Origin: Panax quinquefolius
Lineage: Eukaryota; Streptophyta; Magnoliopsida; Apiales; Araliaceae
NCBI GenBank assembly: GCA_020205615.1
Contig: CM035171.1
Coordinates: 10,910,160 to 10,974,159 of the forward strand
Length of the DNA stretch: 64,000 nucleotides
Direction: 5' to 3'
Shown here: positions 35,830 to 48,013 of the stretch, piece after piece
How positions within the stretch are numbered: the first letter of the stretch is position 1
Layout: each line of letters starts with the position of its first letter
Position numbers and translations under genes: made by a program
The notes under the pieces: model-generated
What the model was told of the DNA's origin: nothing
The model's database searches: none
The model's input: the letters and a program-made list of their open reading frames with translations, nothing else

Positions 35830-37784
35830 CAGCTATTCCATGTCCAAAAATACCTCATAAATAATCATAGTGGAGTAAAATTCAAGAATGATAAAAACAT
35901 GGATACAATCAAAGCTAGTATCCATAATAGATATTTTGGACGAAAAATGAAAATTTAATTTTTCTATGAATAGTGTCGTATTCGTGAATAGTGCCGTATA
36001 CGTGAATAGTGTCGTATACATGAATAGTAACTCCGACACCAAAAGATAAAAATTCCACGAGAAAATCATCATGTTTCATGAATAGTACTTGTGAATAGTA
36101 ACTCGTGAATAGTAACTCATGAATAGTAACTCATGAATAGTAACCCCGACATGAAAAAGTTCTAAATTTGATAAAAAGTTCCAACCAATATTTCGGCATA
36201 ATGATATTGAAGAAATAATATCACTTACGAAGAAAATAACATCCCTTACCTCAAAAGGATAAGACTTGATCGAATAATCGGATATAGTGCACAAAGAACT
36301 TGCACCGTATATCAATACTCAAAGTACTAAAATACTCACAAAAATACGCTCGATATTATAGAGAGAGAAAGAGAGAGAAATCTTTAGTTTCTGGTGTGAT
36401 TTTCAATTCTAGCCTAAGCACCCTATTTATAGGAAAATGCTTAGAACACCAAAGCAGAAAATTTAATAAAACAATAATATTTTATTTTTAATTTCCTTAG
36501 CCCACCATGACCATCTGAATTCAGCCACCAAATAATGACAAAAACCAAAAAAATGTTTTTGTAATTAAAAATAATTAAAACTTTCAAAAACCAATTATTT
36601 CGGAACTACGGAACTTCAATAATTCATAATAAATAGCTCTTTTATCAGAAAAATTTGAACCACATGTCTTTTTCATAGGAAATTTCATTTTCTACAACTT
36701 TACAGAAGAAAGGTTTTCCAAATTCCAAACAGAAATTGACCGAAATCCATAAACGGACGATTTTACATGCTATAATCAAATTTCAGTCAAGAAATGGGGT
36801 CTACTGACACACAAAACATGTGTTAATCATTTAATGCAACAAAAATACTCTTCCTCCTCATATACTCATATATCCCACATTTATTGTAAAAATATCATCA
36901 TTATTATATTATAATAATATAATAAAATATTATTTTATCAGAAAAGATAAAATATCAATTTTTAACAATCGTCACTTTAAAAATTTTCTCTATCTATATC
37001 CACATAAAATCAATATTTTCCTCATCATATAAATTAATAATTAATTATTCCCAAATAATATTACGAATCCACAAGATCTTGGCAACCGGTAGTTCCTCAG
37101 GAAAAGGGGGCTTTCAATAAGAATTTCTCTTCTTGGTGCCTTGATTAGGTGACCAAACCTCTCCTTAGATGAGAACTTTCTAGACATTGCCAATAATATT
37201 TTCTAATAATATTATTCAGGATAATATGAATTATTAGCTTCGATAATGGAAAATCTTTGTGTAGTGACAATTATTGAAACAACGATAATATAAAATATCA
37301 ACGTAGCAATTATTGAATCAATAAAATAAAATCTTTGAGCGATAATTACAACAATTATTGAGTAGTGCCTTCTTACGTAAGAATCAATAATTGGTGCAAT
37401 ACCGGTGATGTCTTCTTTGTCTGACAACAACGCCAGACATTCGCGTGTTTTAACCAAAATATTCCAACGGATAATACTTGCATAATAACTACGCTGGCAT
37501 TATTTATAAATAACTTATACTTGTCGTTTTCTTCATCCAATCGCTTTCCGTTATGGGGCCCACACAAGGCTGCGCCATCGTACAAATATTCCCCGACAGC
37601 AAGAATATTCCACGATCAAACGAATATTCTACGATAAAAATGAATATTTTATAACCACTTGCTTATTTAAAATATTTGCGCATTTTACCCATAACTAACC
37701 ACATTAATCAAATCAACCCTTACTATTTCAAAATGATAAATAGAGGAAATTAAATTTTATTTATTAATAATTTGGGGTCTTACA
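35830..37784 (-). mobile_element. 5' LTR of element C, outer part
   Basis: Collinear with 19950-21887. Contains the GAATAGTAACT tandem block (35965-36150), a TATA box at 36424-36431, a GA repeat (36359-36379) and the start TGTAAGACCCC at 37784. The frames called here on either strand are repeat shadows. Confidence 0.87.
36424..36431 (-). promoter_or_regulatory. TATA box of element C 5' LTR
   Basis: TATAAATA on the minus strand with the CCTATAAATAGGGTGCTTAG context. This would have driven the genomic RNA of C before the Copia insertion 0.6 kb downstream in the same LTR. Confidence 0.65.
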
Positions 37785-38760
37785 ACTCTCTCTAAACTGC
37801 CAAATTTGTGAAGTCTTTCAGTCACTCATTAACCTCTTAGAACACCCAAAAATAGATTGGAGAGCATAGATCAAGAATTGGAAAATAGAAGGTATAAGCC
37901 CTAAATCTATTTTGATCTTGTATGCTTAAGTCAAATTTATGTTTTTGTGTTTATATAAGTGTTATATACTGTTTTTAGTTGATCTATGATGATCCATAAT
38001 GGATCCATAGCATCAAAGTGGGTAAAAACCATATTTTTCAAAAACTGTTCTTGAACTCAAAATATAGTCTGACAACCGAATGTTAGTGGCTGTAGATCTT
38101 TGTATATTTATGATTTTTGTTGTTTGATGTTTTGGATTGGTAGTCTGGTATGAGGTCTTTATTCTGCAAGTGAAATCATGGTCGTTGAACGTCTAGATTG
38201 CAAGTTATAATGGGTCAAAGTCGGTTAACCGACCATGACCGAGTATAATCTAGGTAACCCAGAAATACATGATCAGCGTCTGACAATGATTTCAAGCTTC
38301 CAGATCTGTCAGGTTTTTAGTTTTATGATGTTGTTGTTGTAACCTATTTGTAGCTGGTTATGTGGACAATAGATCCATGCTTTAATATCTCTTATCTCAT
38401 AAACATATGGAATGTAATTAATGGTCAAACCTAGCCATTTGGTCACAAACACAGTTTCTGGAAAACCCAAAAACTGTAAGAACAAACTTTCTGACAACCT
38501 TTGACCAGATTGAATCAGAAGATTTTGATGTTTTTGGACTGAGATATTGACATCTCGTTGTTCCTTGTCATGAATACTACATGTATGAAACATAAAACCA
38601 CAAAAACAATGATTAGAACCTAGATAAATTTGGACTGGATAGTACCAGGTCGAACTGACTGGGTTTCTATTAAATCCAGGTCACGTATGACAGTGACTTA
38701 GGATGGCCAGAACTTCATGATCTGATATTTTATGATCGAGTTGTCAATTGGTAAATATAG
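37785..38760. other. Spacer between elements C and A, no gene seen
   Basis: About 1 kb of less AT-rich sequence with no convincing frame. The start (CTCTCTAAACTG..., CCCTAAATCTATTTTGATCTTG near 37910) resembles the transcribed part of a plant gypsy LTR, so it may be a piece of an older LTR into which C and A inserted. A 94-codon frame at 38309-38593 on the minus strand has no recognisable family. Confidence 0.4.
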
Positions 38761-40931
38761 TGTAAGAACCCAAATTATTAATAAATGAAATTTAATTTCC
38801 TCTATTTATCATTTTGAAATAGTAAGGGTTGATTTGATTAATGTGGTTAGTTATGGGTAAAATGCGTAAATATTTTAAATAAGCAAGTGGTTATAAAATA
38901 TTCATTTTTATCGGAGAATATTCGTTTGATCGTGGAATATTCTTCTTTGTGGGAATATTCGCATGCGATGGCGCAAAATTTTGTGTGGGCCCCATAACGG
39001 AAAGCGATTGGATGAAGAAATGACAAGTATAAGTTGTTTATAAATAACGGTTGTAGTTGTTACAGATTAATACCGTTGAATACCCAAAGGTTAAAACACA
39101 AGAATACACGTTGTTGCACAAAGAGCACCCAGATTGCACCAATTATTGATTCTTACGTAAGAAGGCACTACTCAATAATTGTTACAAAGAATTATCGCTC
39201 AAGATTTTATTTTATCGATTCAATAATTGCTACGTTGATATTTTATATTACCGTTGTTTCAATAATTGTCACTACATAGTATTTTCCATTATCGAGCAAT
39301 AATTCATATTATCTCAATAATATTATTAGATAACATTATTGGCAATGTCTAGAAAGTTCTGCTCTAGGAGAGGTTTGGTCACCTAATCAAAGGCCAAGAA
39401 GTGAGAAAATCCTTATTGAAAGCCCCTCTTCCCGAGAATCCCGCTCGTTGTCGTGATTGTGATTCTGTAATATTATTTGTGAATAATTAATTATTAATTT
39501 ATATGATGAGAAAATATTGATTTTATGTGGATATAGATGGAGAAAATTTTTAAAGTGACAATTGTTGAAAATCGATATTTTATCTTTTCTCGATAAAATA
39601 ATATTTTATTATATTATTATAATATAATAATGATGATATTTTTACAATGAATGTGGGATATATGAGTATATGAGGAGGAAGAGTATTTTTGTTGCAAAGT
39701 TGTTTAAAACATGTTAAACATGTTTGTGGGCCCATTTTCTGACCGAAATTTGATTATAGCTTGTAAAATCGCCTGCTTGGATTTTTAGGCCAATTTCGCT
39801 TTGGAATTTGGAAAACCTTTCTTCTCAGAAGTTGTAGATAATGAAATTTCCTATGAAAAGACATGTGGTTCAAATTTTTCTGACAAAAGGGCTATTTATT
39901 ATGAATTATTGAAGTTCTGAAGTTCCGAAATAATTGATTTTTGGAAGTTTTTATTATTTATTTTAAGAAAAACATTTTTCCCATTTGAGTGGCACATGTT
40001 AATGGTTGAAATCAGATTCACAGAAAAATTAAATTTTCTTTTCTGCGTCCAAAATATATATTATGGATACTAGCTTTGAATGTATCCATGTTTTGATCAT
40101 TCTTGCATTTTACTTCACTATGATTATTTATGAGGTATTTTTGGACATGGAATAGTTGAAATACGAATCCTTAATATTTATTCTTTTGTTTCACTGGATT
40201 CATTTTCTTTAAAATACTTTTCATCATCCTCCGTCCTAAATGATGATATAATTGAATATCTTTGGCCTGTAGTGCAAAGATTAATGATTTTTGATGAATA
40301 TCTTTGGCCCGTAGTGCAAAGATGAACATGTGTTTAGATGAACATAACCAATTGATGAATATCTTTGGCCTTTAGTGCAAAGATGAATATTTGATTTCAG
40401 TTATATATTGATTGATGTTACATGGATAAAAGATAGACGATGAACTTTTAAATTCATATATAGAAGATAGTAGATTTCATTCTCTACTTAACTCTTCTAA
40501 TGAATTATTATTTCCACTGCGAATATTGATTGCAAACTTATTGTCTATTGTATTCTATTAGATTTTTCCCTGTTGAGGACTAATGATAATTTATTTTATA
40601 TTATCTTAGTCATAATATTCTTTATTGGGCTAGTTGAGCTCACCCTTTTCCTTGTTGTTCCATTTTTCTTCTCAGGAGGCAAGAATGTAGCGAGTACTAG
40701 TCGGGGTGTGGAATGATGGTTCTAGAAGTGGTTTTAGTAGTCCTCACTATTCTACAAAATAGTGTTTTAATAATTATAATGAGGACTTATTTGAGTGTGG
40801 ATATTGTCTAGATGACAATATTTGTATTTAAACTCATAGTTTTTATGTTGTATTAATAAAGTTGTAGTTGTTTCGCACCATGTATTTGGCGACTCGTAAT
40901 GGGTGTTGTATACCTATTTTGGGGCGTCGCA
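38761..40931 (+). mobile_element. 5' LTR of gypsy element A (promoter deleted)
   Basis: TGTAAGAACCC...GGGGCGTCGCA, 2171 bp. It is collinear with the B and C LTRs, but at about 40020 the sequence jumps from GGTTGAAATCAGATT to CACAGAAAAATTAAA. The ~490 bp between (present in the A 3' LTR as 45250-45750), with the TATA box, the inferred start region and the TACTATTCACGA block, are gone. Hairpin motifs remain at 40257-40385. Confidence 0.87.
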
Positions 40932-40933
40932 GC

Positions 40934-40946
40934 TGGGTATCGAGCT
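40934..40946 (+). other. Primer-binding site of element A (damaged)
   Basis: TGGGTATCGAGCT against the expected TGGTATCAGAGCT: one extra G and one missing A. Confidence 0.7.
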
Positions 40947-41116
40947 TAGGGATATGATCTCCATGAGATCGGGAATAGAACTAGGAGAGGAGAGACGAGT
41001 AAATCCTTCGCTAGTGTGTGTCCTACCTAAGCTTATTTGTTGGTCTGTCATAATATAGGGGTATTATGTGATATGTTAATTTGTTAAATTAACCCTTGTT
41101 TTATGGCGATTTGAGA

Positions 41117-42340
41117 ATATCGACTGAGAATGTTAACAGTGGAGTAAATGAGACCGTGGAGACGCCTGTACTCACCAACGAGGAGAACGTGTAACAGTGG
41201 CAATGTTCCTCCTATGAAAAACACCAATCGAGCGTATGATGAACGATGGCATGTTTAGAAGCTTTTTTCGCTTCGAGCAAAATCGCATAAGGAGACTCGT
41301 GTTCAAAATACGGGAGGAAATGATAGCAATTCACGGTTTGTCACGGCCAAGCGCTTCAAAGAGTCAGGACCACCGAATTTATTGAAAGCCGATCCGATCG
41401 GGCGCAGACGTGGGTTAAACAAATTACCAAGATATTCGATGTCTTGGGATGCATGGAGGAACGAAGGTTCCATTTGCCACCTTTATGTTCCGTGGCGAGG
41501 CATATCATCGGTGGGAGTCTCGTGAACGTACTCAACTTCTACCGCTTCAAAGATGTCTCTTGGAAAATGTTTCGAAACTTTTCAACAAAAAATACTTTCC
41601 TGAAAGTATTCGCCATATGAAGGAGGTAGAGTTTATTAGACTAGAACAGAATAACATGATGGTGTCCCAGTACGAGGCGAAGTTCACGGAGTTATCCAGG
41701 TATGCACCTCATTTAGTAGAGAATGAGGAACGTATGACACTGATGCTTTTGAGAGGTTTGAAAGCCGACATACGTCAATATCTCATTTCTCATAAATTTT
41801 CTCTATATTCAGATGTTGTGAACAAGACTCAATTATTAGAGCGAGATAATGAGTCTGTTCAACCGGGCGACCTACAACTTGATGATAATCGTATCGGTGG
41901 CAACGACCATCGGGACAATGATAACCATCGTGGAGGCCAGAAATGGTAACCACTTCGATGGTAATCATGGCCAAGATAATAGAAGAAATAACTCAAATGG
42001 AAAATTCAAGAAGAGAAGATTTAACGATGACGGAAGACGCGTCAGCAGAGCACCAAAGACCAAAGAAAAAATTCTAGGGGAGGAGAACGACCGCCGCTTA
42101 GATGCTACAAATGCGAGAGGAGGGACATATAAGTCCAAACTGCTCACAAACCTTTTACAAGGTATGTTTTAGTTGTGGAAAAGACTACTCACATAGCTCA
42201 ATTTTGTCTCAGAAATAAATCATGTCCAAATTTGGAACAAAGGGCACCAAAGGCGGATATGGAAAAGTCAAAGTCAACGGTTCTCGGAAGAGCGTTTTTT
42301 CGTGGTCGGTCGAATGCGAGGAACCCGAACGGGTTAGCAT
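41117..42340 (+). pseudogene. Gag of element A
   Basis: The start codon is ATA (41117-41119) where B has ATG; the following codons STENVNSGVNETVETP match the Gag start of C. The capsid (retrotransposon gag domain) is open at 41449-41949: FATFMFRGEAYHRWES, LFNKKYFPESIRHMKEVEF, LSRYAPHLVENEERM, GLKADIRQYL. The frame then shifts (41849-42172) into a basic Asn/Arg-rich part and the two zinc knuckles near 42080-42190 (CYKCERRD..., CSHIAQFC-like remnants), both damaged. The Gag end KSKSTVLGRAF lies near 42265. Gag would form the particle and bind RNA. Confidence 0.8.
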
Positions 42341-42369
42341 CGTTAGTTAATTATAAATTCTTAAAGTCT

Positions 42370-42660
42370 ATACCTTATTAGATACCGATTCTACCCATTC
42401 TTTTATCTCTCCTGCTTGTGCTCAATGTTTAAACTTGATTCTTGAGAAATTAGACTTTGATTTATCTGTGAAAACTCCGTTAGGAGAAACTTTCGTTACA
42501 TCCACTATTTATAAATCTTGTTTGATCCAAGTTGGCACCATCACATTACATGTTGAACTTATCTCTTAAAAGATACTTGCTTTTGATGTGATTTTAGGGA
42601 TTGATTGGTTAACTACTCATCATGCCAAATTGATTGCTTTTGTAAGGTTGTTAGTTTTCA
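42370..42660 (+). pseudogene. Protease of element A (active site changed)
   Basis: TLLDTDSTHSFISPACAQ: the catalytic DTG is DTD. It continues LNLILEKLDFDLSV, TPLGETFVTS and, after a stop, AFDVILGIDWLTTHHAKL, the end of the domain. With DTD the enzyme would be expected to be inactive. Confidence 0.75.
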
Positions 42661-42778
42661 TATTCCTAAGCAACCTGTTATTCGAATTCAAGCAACCAAA
42701 CCATTGAAGTCAAACTCTTTCATATCAATCTGTAAAGTCATTCGTTTATTGAAAAACGAATGTCAAGCTTTCTTAGCC

Positions 42779-42999
42779 ATGTTATGGACTTGAACAAAAA
42801 TACGTCAGATTTGAATGATATTTCTGTTGTTAGTAAATTTCCTGACGTATTTCCTGAAAAATTTCATGGCCTACTTCCAGAGCGTGATATTGAATTTTGT
42901 ATCGACTTTGAACCCGGTACATAACCCATTTTTAAAATCTCATATCGAAAGGCTCCTATTGAACTTCAGGAGTTCAAAACCCAATTATAGAAGTTGATA
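42779..42999 (+). pseudogene. RT N-terminus of element A
   Basis: NDISVVSKFPDVFPEKFHGL, LPERDIEFCIDFEPGT, a stop (TAA after GGTACA), ISYRKAPIELQEFKTQL. Same start of RT as in C. Confidence 0.8.
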
Positions 43000-43135
43000 A
43001 CCGAGCCTCTATCTGGTGACTTCTTTTGTGGAATGCACCGAAGCCAGACTCTCCGTAGGGGACGCCATATTTGTACGATCGTAAACTGATAGGTGTCATT
43101 GTGGCGTGCTATCCAAGGTTGGGATATGAGTCACA
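43000..43135 (+). repeat. Segment replacing the RT catalytic core (element A)
   Basis: GGTGACTTCTTTTGTGGAAT, GGGGACGCCAT, GCTATCCAAGGTTGGGATAT, GAGTCACAG: close to the segment in C and B. It sits between KTQL and the RT thumb ([14 protein letters not shown]). Confidence 0.75.
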
Positions 43136-43139
43136 GCTT

Positions 43140-43430
43140 GAGAGCAACCTAAGCTCGTGAATCGAAATATAGCTTTCTTGGCTTAGTTGGTTATTATCGG
43201 AGATTCGTTGAAGGATATTCTCGAATCGCTACTCCATTAACGCAGCTGGCTCGTAGAGATACAAAATTCAAATGGAGCAAGAAATGTGGGAAGAGCTTCG
43301 AAGAACTCAAGAGGAGACTCATTTCGGCACATGTTTTGACCATACCATCCTGGAAAAGCGAATGTGGTAGCTGACGTGTTGAGTAAAAGATCGTATACGA
43401 GTACGAGTTTGATATTGTCAAAGACCCATT
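43140..43430 (+). pseudogene. RT thumb fused to RNase H tail (element A)
   Basis: [20 protein letters not shown] and KSFEELKRRLISAHVLTIPS are readable in one frame. The sequence then jumps into the very end of RNase H (PGKANVVADVLSKRS in another frame). About 100 codons of RNase H, with three of its four catalytic residues, are deleted at the junction near 43352. Confidence 0.75.
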
Positions 43431-43559
43431 TCGTATAACTTACAAATAATAGAGATAGAGTTAAAGACTCTAGGGACTCAGGAATAGAACCGACTTTAAT
43501 CGATAAAGTTAAAATCGTTCAAGCTACACACCGGAGCTGATGAATATAAAAGAAGTTGT

Positions 43560-43971
43560 TATTCCAAAAGCGAGAATTGGCAATGTGAGGAAAGCTTAAA
43601 CCTTTGATTTATTAGTCCATTTGAAATCCTCGATCGAGTAGGAACTGTGGCCTATAGACTCGCTATACTGCCAAGTATGTCGCGTGTTCATAACGTTTTT
43701 CATGTATCGATGTTACGTAAATATGCGGACGACCCGAACCACATTATTGAGTTAGAATCAGATGAGATAACTAAAGATTTAACATACGAGAAAGTACCAG
43801 TCAAGATCTAAAGGAGCATATCCTACGCACAAAGGTTATACCACAAGTTAAGGTCTTGTGAAGGAACCATGCTATTGAAGAAATGACCTGGGAGTTTGAA
43901 TCAGAAAGCGAGGTATTTTCACCTTTTTCAAACGCCAGGTACGTACGTCAATTTCGAGGACAAAATTTCAT
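43560..43971 (+). pseudogene. Integrase C-terminus of element A; core deleted
   Basis: After the linker (IPKARI near 43567) the sequence passes directly to the integrase C-terminal part (SMSRVHNVF region near 43672, DPNHIIELE-type stretch near 43730, LRTKVIPQVKVL near 43825, NHAIEEMTWEFE). The zinc-binding and DDE core are absent. Several frameshifts and a TGG-to-TGA change break it. B has the same core deletion with the same junction. Confidence 0.72.
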
Positions 43972-43984
43972 AAGGAGGGGAGAT
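43972..43984 (+). other. Polypurine tract of element A
   Basis: AAGGAGGGGAGAT directly before the 3' LTR. Confidence 0.75.
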
Positions 43985-46017
43985 TGTAAGACACCAAATT
44001 TGTTTTTTTATATAATGGAATGTCCTCTATTTATTATTTTGAAATAGTAAGGGTTGATTTGATTAATGTGGTTAGTTATGGGTAAAATGCGCAAATATTT
44101 TAAATAAGCAAGTGGTTATAAAATACTCATTGTTTTCGGAGAATATTCGTTTGGTCGTGGAATATTTTTACTGTCGAGGAATATTCGTACTACGGCGCAG
44201 CCTTGTGTGGGCCCCATAACGGAAAGCGATTTGATGAAGAAAACGACAAGTATAAGTTGTTTATAAATAACGACGTAGTTGTTACCGTTAACACTGTTGG
44301 AATACCCGGTGGTTAAAATATAGTAATACGCGTTGTTGCACAGGAAGACACTTGTATTGCACCAATTATTGATTCTTACGTAAAGAAGGCACTACTCAAT
44401 AATTGTTACGGTGAGAGTTATTCGCTCAAAGATTTCATTTTATCGATTCAATAATTCTTTGAGTTGATATTTTATATTACTCGTTGTTTCAATAATTGTC
44501 ACTACACAAAGATTTTCCATTATTGAAGCAATAATTCATATTATCCTAATAATATTATTAGAAAATATTATTGGCAATGTCTAGAAAGTTCTCGTCTAAG
44601 GAGAGGTTTGGTCACCTAATCAAGGCCAAGAAGGAGAAATTCTTATCGAAAGCCCCTCTTCCTGAACTACCGTTGTCACAAGATCGCGATTCTCAGTAAT
44701 ATTATTTGTAAATAATAAATTATTGATTTATATGATGAGGAAAATATTGATTTTATGTGGATATAGATGGAGAAAATTTTTAAAGTGACAATTGTTAAAA
44801 ATTGATATTTTATCTTTTCTAATAAAATAATATTTTATTATATTATTATATTATAATAATGATGATATTTTTATAATAAATGTGGGATATATGAGTATAT
44901 GAGGAGGAAGAGTATTTTTGTTGCATTAAATGATTAACACATATTTTGTGTATCGGTGGACCCCATTTCTTGATCGAAATTTGATTATAAATTTCATAAA
45001 ATCGCCTGCTTATGGATTTCTTTCCAATTTCGCTTGGAATTTGGAAAACCTTTCTTCTGCAAAGTTGTAAATAATGAAATTTCCTATGAAAAAGATATGT
45101 GGTTCGAATTTTTCTGACAAAAGGGCTATTTATTATGAATTATTGAAGTTCTGAAGTTCCGAAATAATTGATTTTTGGAATTTTTATTATTTATTTTAAG
45201 AAAAACGTTTTTCCCATTTGAGTGGCACATGTTAATGGTTGAAATCAGATTCTTTGGTGTGCTAAGGAAATTAAGAAAAATATATTATTATTTTATTAAA
45301 TTTTCTGCTTTGGTGTTCTAAGCATTTTCCTATAAATAGGGTGCTTAGGTTAGAATTGAAAATCACACCGTAAACTCAAATCTTCTCTCTCTCTCTCGAT
45401 ATATTGAGCGATTCTTGTGAGTATTTTAGTACTTTGAGTATTGCTATACTATGCAAGTTCTTTCAAAGACTATATCCAAAGATTCCGCTTAGAAATACTA
45501 TCCTTTCGAGGTAAGGGATGTTATTTTCTTCTTCGTAAGTGATATTATTTCTTTAATATCATTATGCCAAAATATTGGTTGAAACTTTTATCAAATTTAG
45601 AACTTTTTCATGCTCAAGGTTACTATTCATGAGTTACTATTCACGAGTACTATTCACGAAAGCATGATGATTTTTTGTGAAATTTCTATCTTTTAGTGTC
45701 TGAGTTACTATTCACGATACCAAGACTATTCACTTATTCACGAATTACATTATTCACGTAAAAATTAAATTTTTTTTTCTCAAGTCCAAAATATATATTA
45801 TGGATACTAGCTTTGATTGTATCCATGTTTTGATCATTCTCAGATTTTACTCTAACTATGATTATTTATGAGGTATTTTTCGACACGGAATAGTTGAAAT
45901 ACTACGAATCCTTAATATTTATTCTTTTGTTTCAATCGGATTCGCTTTTCTTTAAAATATTTTCATCATCCTCCGTCCTAAATGATGATATAATTGAATA
46001 TCTTTACTGACCAGAAG
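43985..46017 (+). mobile_element. 3' LTR of element A, truncated
   Basis: Starts TGTAAGACACC and runs collinear with the B LTR, with TATA box (45331-45338), TACTATTCACGA block (45618-45745) and the first hairpin motif. It is cut at 46017 inside that motif (...GAAGTG), where the next LTR copy begins with TGTAAGACCCC. The last ~650 bp are missing. Confidence 0.82.
45331..45338 (+). promoter_or_regulatory. TATA box in element A 3' LTR
   Basis: TATAAATA in CCTATAAATAGGGTGCTTAG; deleted from the 5' LTR of the same element. Confidence 0.65.
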
Positions 46018-48013
46018 TGTAAGACCCCAACTTTTTATAAATAAAGATTTAATTTCTAATTATTATTTTGAAATAGTAAGGGTTGATTTGATTAATGTGG
46101 TTAGTTATGGGTAAAATGCGCAAATATTTTAAATAAACAAGTGGTTATAAAATACTCATTGTTTTCTGAGAATATTCGTTTGGTCGTGGAATATTCTTTT
46201 TGTCGAGAATATTCGTACTTACTACGCAGCCTTTTGTGGGCCCCATAACGAAAAAGCGATTTGATGAAGAAAACGACAAGTAGAAGTTGTTTATAAATAA
46301 CGACGTAGTTGTTACCAAGTAATACCGTTGGAATACCCGTGGTTAAAATATGATACGCTGGCGTCAAGTTGAAGATGCTTTACGGTATTGCACCAATTAT
46401 TGATTCTTACGTAAGAAGGCACTACTTAATAATTGTTACGAAGAGTTATCGCTCAATATTTTATTTTGATTCAATAATTGTTTGAGTTGATATTTTATAT
46501 TATCGTTGTTTCAATAATTGTCACTACACGTATTTTCCATTATCGAAACAATAATTCATATTATCCTGAATAATATTATTAGAAAACATTATTGGTAATG
46601 TCTAGAAAGTTCTGCATCTAAGGAGAGGTTTGGTCACCTAATCATGGTGCCAAGTGAGGAGAAATTCTTATCGAAAGCCCCTCTTTCTCGGGAACTACCG
46701 TCACAAGATTGTGATTCTCAGAATATTATTTGTAAATAATTAATTATTGATTTATATGATGAGGAAAATATTGATTTTATGTGGATATAGATGGAGAAAA
46801 TTTTTAAAGTGACAATTGTTGAAAATTAATATTTTATCTTTTCTCATAAAATATATTCATTTAATATATTATTTTAATAATATAATAATGATGATATTTT
46901 TACAATGAATGTGGGATATATGAGTATATGAGGAGAAAGAGTATTTTTGTTGTATTAAATGATTAACACATGTTTTGTGTGTCAATGGACCCCATTTCTT
47001 GACCGAAATTTGATTATAGCTTTATAAAATCGCCTCGCTTATGGATTTCGATCAATTTCGCTTGGAATTTGGAAAACTTTCTTCGCAAAGTTGTAGAGAA
47101 TTGAATTTCCTATAAAAAAAAGCGAGATTCGAATTTTCCGATAAAAGGGCTATTTATTATGAATTATTGAATTTTGGATTAATTGATTATTTTTTTTTGA
47201 GTTTTAAATAACTTTATTTATGAAAAACGTTTTATTGTTTTGAGTGCACATGTGTGGTTGAAGTTTGACCAAATTTGTGTGTGCTAGGAAATTTTGATAT
47301 ATATATTATTATTATATTAAATTTTCTACTTTGGTGTTCAATTTTTTATAAATAGGGTGCTTAGGTTAGAATTGAAAATCACACCGTAAACTAAAATTTT
47401 CTCTTTTTTCTCTCGATATATCGAGCGTATTCTTGTGAGTATTTTAGTACTTTGAGTATTGCTATACTATGCAAGTTCTTTCAAAGACTATATCCAAAGA
47501 TTCTAGTTAAATACTATCTTTTTGGAGGTAAGGATGTTATTTTATTCGTAATGATATTATTTCTTTAATATCATTATGCCAAAATATTGGTTGGAAATTT
47601 TTATCAAATTTAGAATTTTTTCATGTCAGGTTACTATTCACGAGTTACTATTCACGAGTACTATTCACGAAGCATGATGATTTTTTTTGAAATTTCTATC
47701 TTTTAATTAGTGTCGAGAGTTACTATTCACGTGATACGGCACTATTCATTTAATCTATTCACTGAAAAAATTAAATTTTTTTTTCTCGCGTCCCAAGATA
47801 TATTATTATGATTCCTATCTTTGATTGATCTATGTTTTGATCTTCATTCTTGAATTTTACTCCAACTATGATTATTTATGAATTATTTTTGAACTCGGAA
47901 TAGTTAAAAGTATGAATCCTTAATATTTATTCTTTTGTTTCACCGGATTCATTTTCTTTAAAATATTTTTCATCATCCTCATCCTAAATGATGATATAAA
48001 TTGAATATCTTTG
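46018..48013 (+). mobile_element. Extra LTR copy, truncated at the same place
   Basis: Starts TGTAAGACCCC and ends at GAATATCTTTG, the same part of the LTR as the end of the copy before it. The next copy follows without interior sequence. The TATA-like box at 47347-47355 remains (TATAAATAG), and the TACTATTCACGA block lies at 47630-47760. Confidence 0.8.

Noticed and set aside
19184..37784. Target duplication for element C
   Set aside because: Bases outside the two LTR ends (GTAAT and ACTCT) do not match; the left boundary adjoins the mosaic region and may be altered.
38309..38593. 94-codon minus-strand frame in the spacer between C and A
   Set aside because: No recognisable domain or conserved neighbour; composition like the surrounding non-coding DNA.
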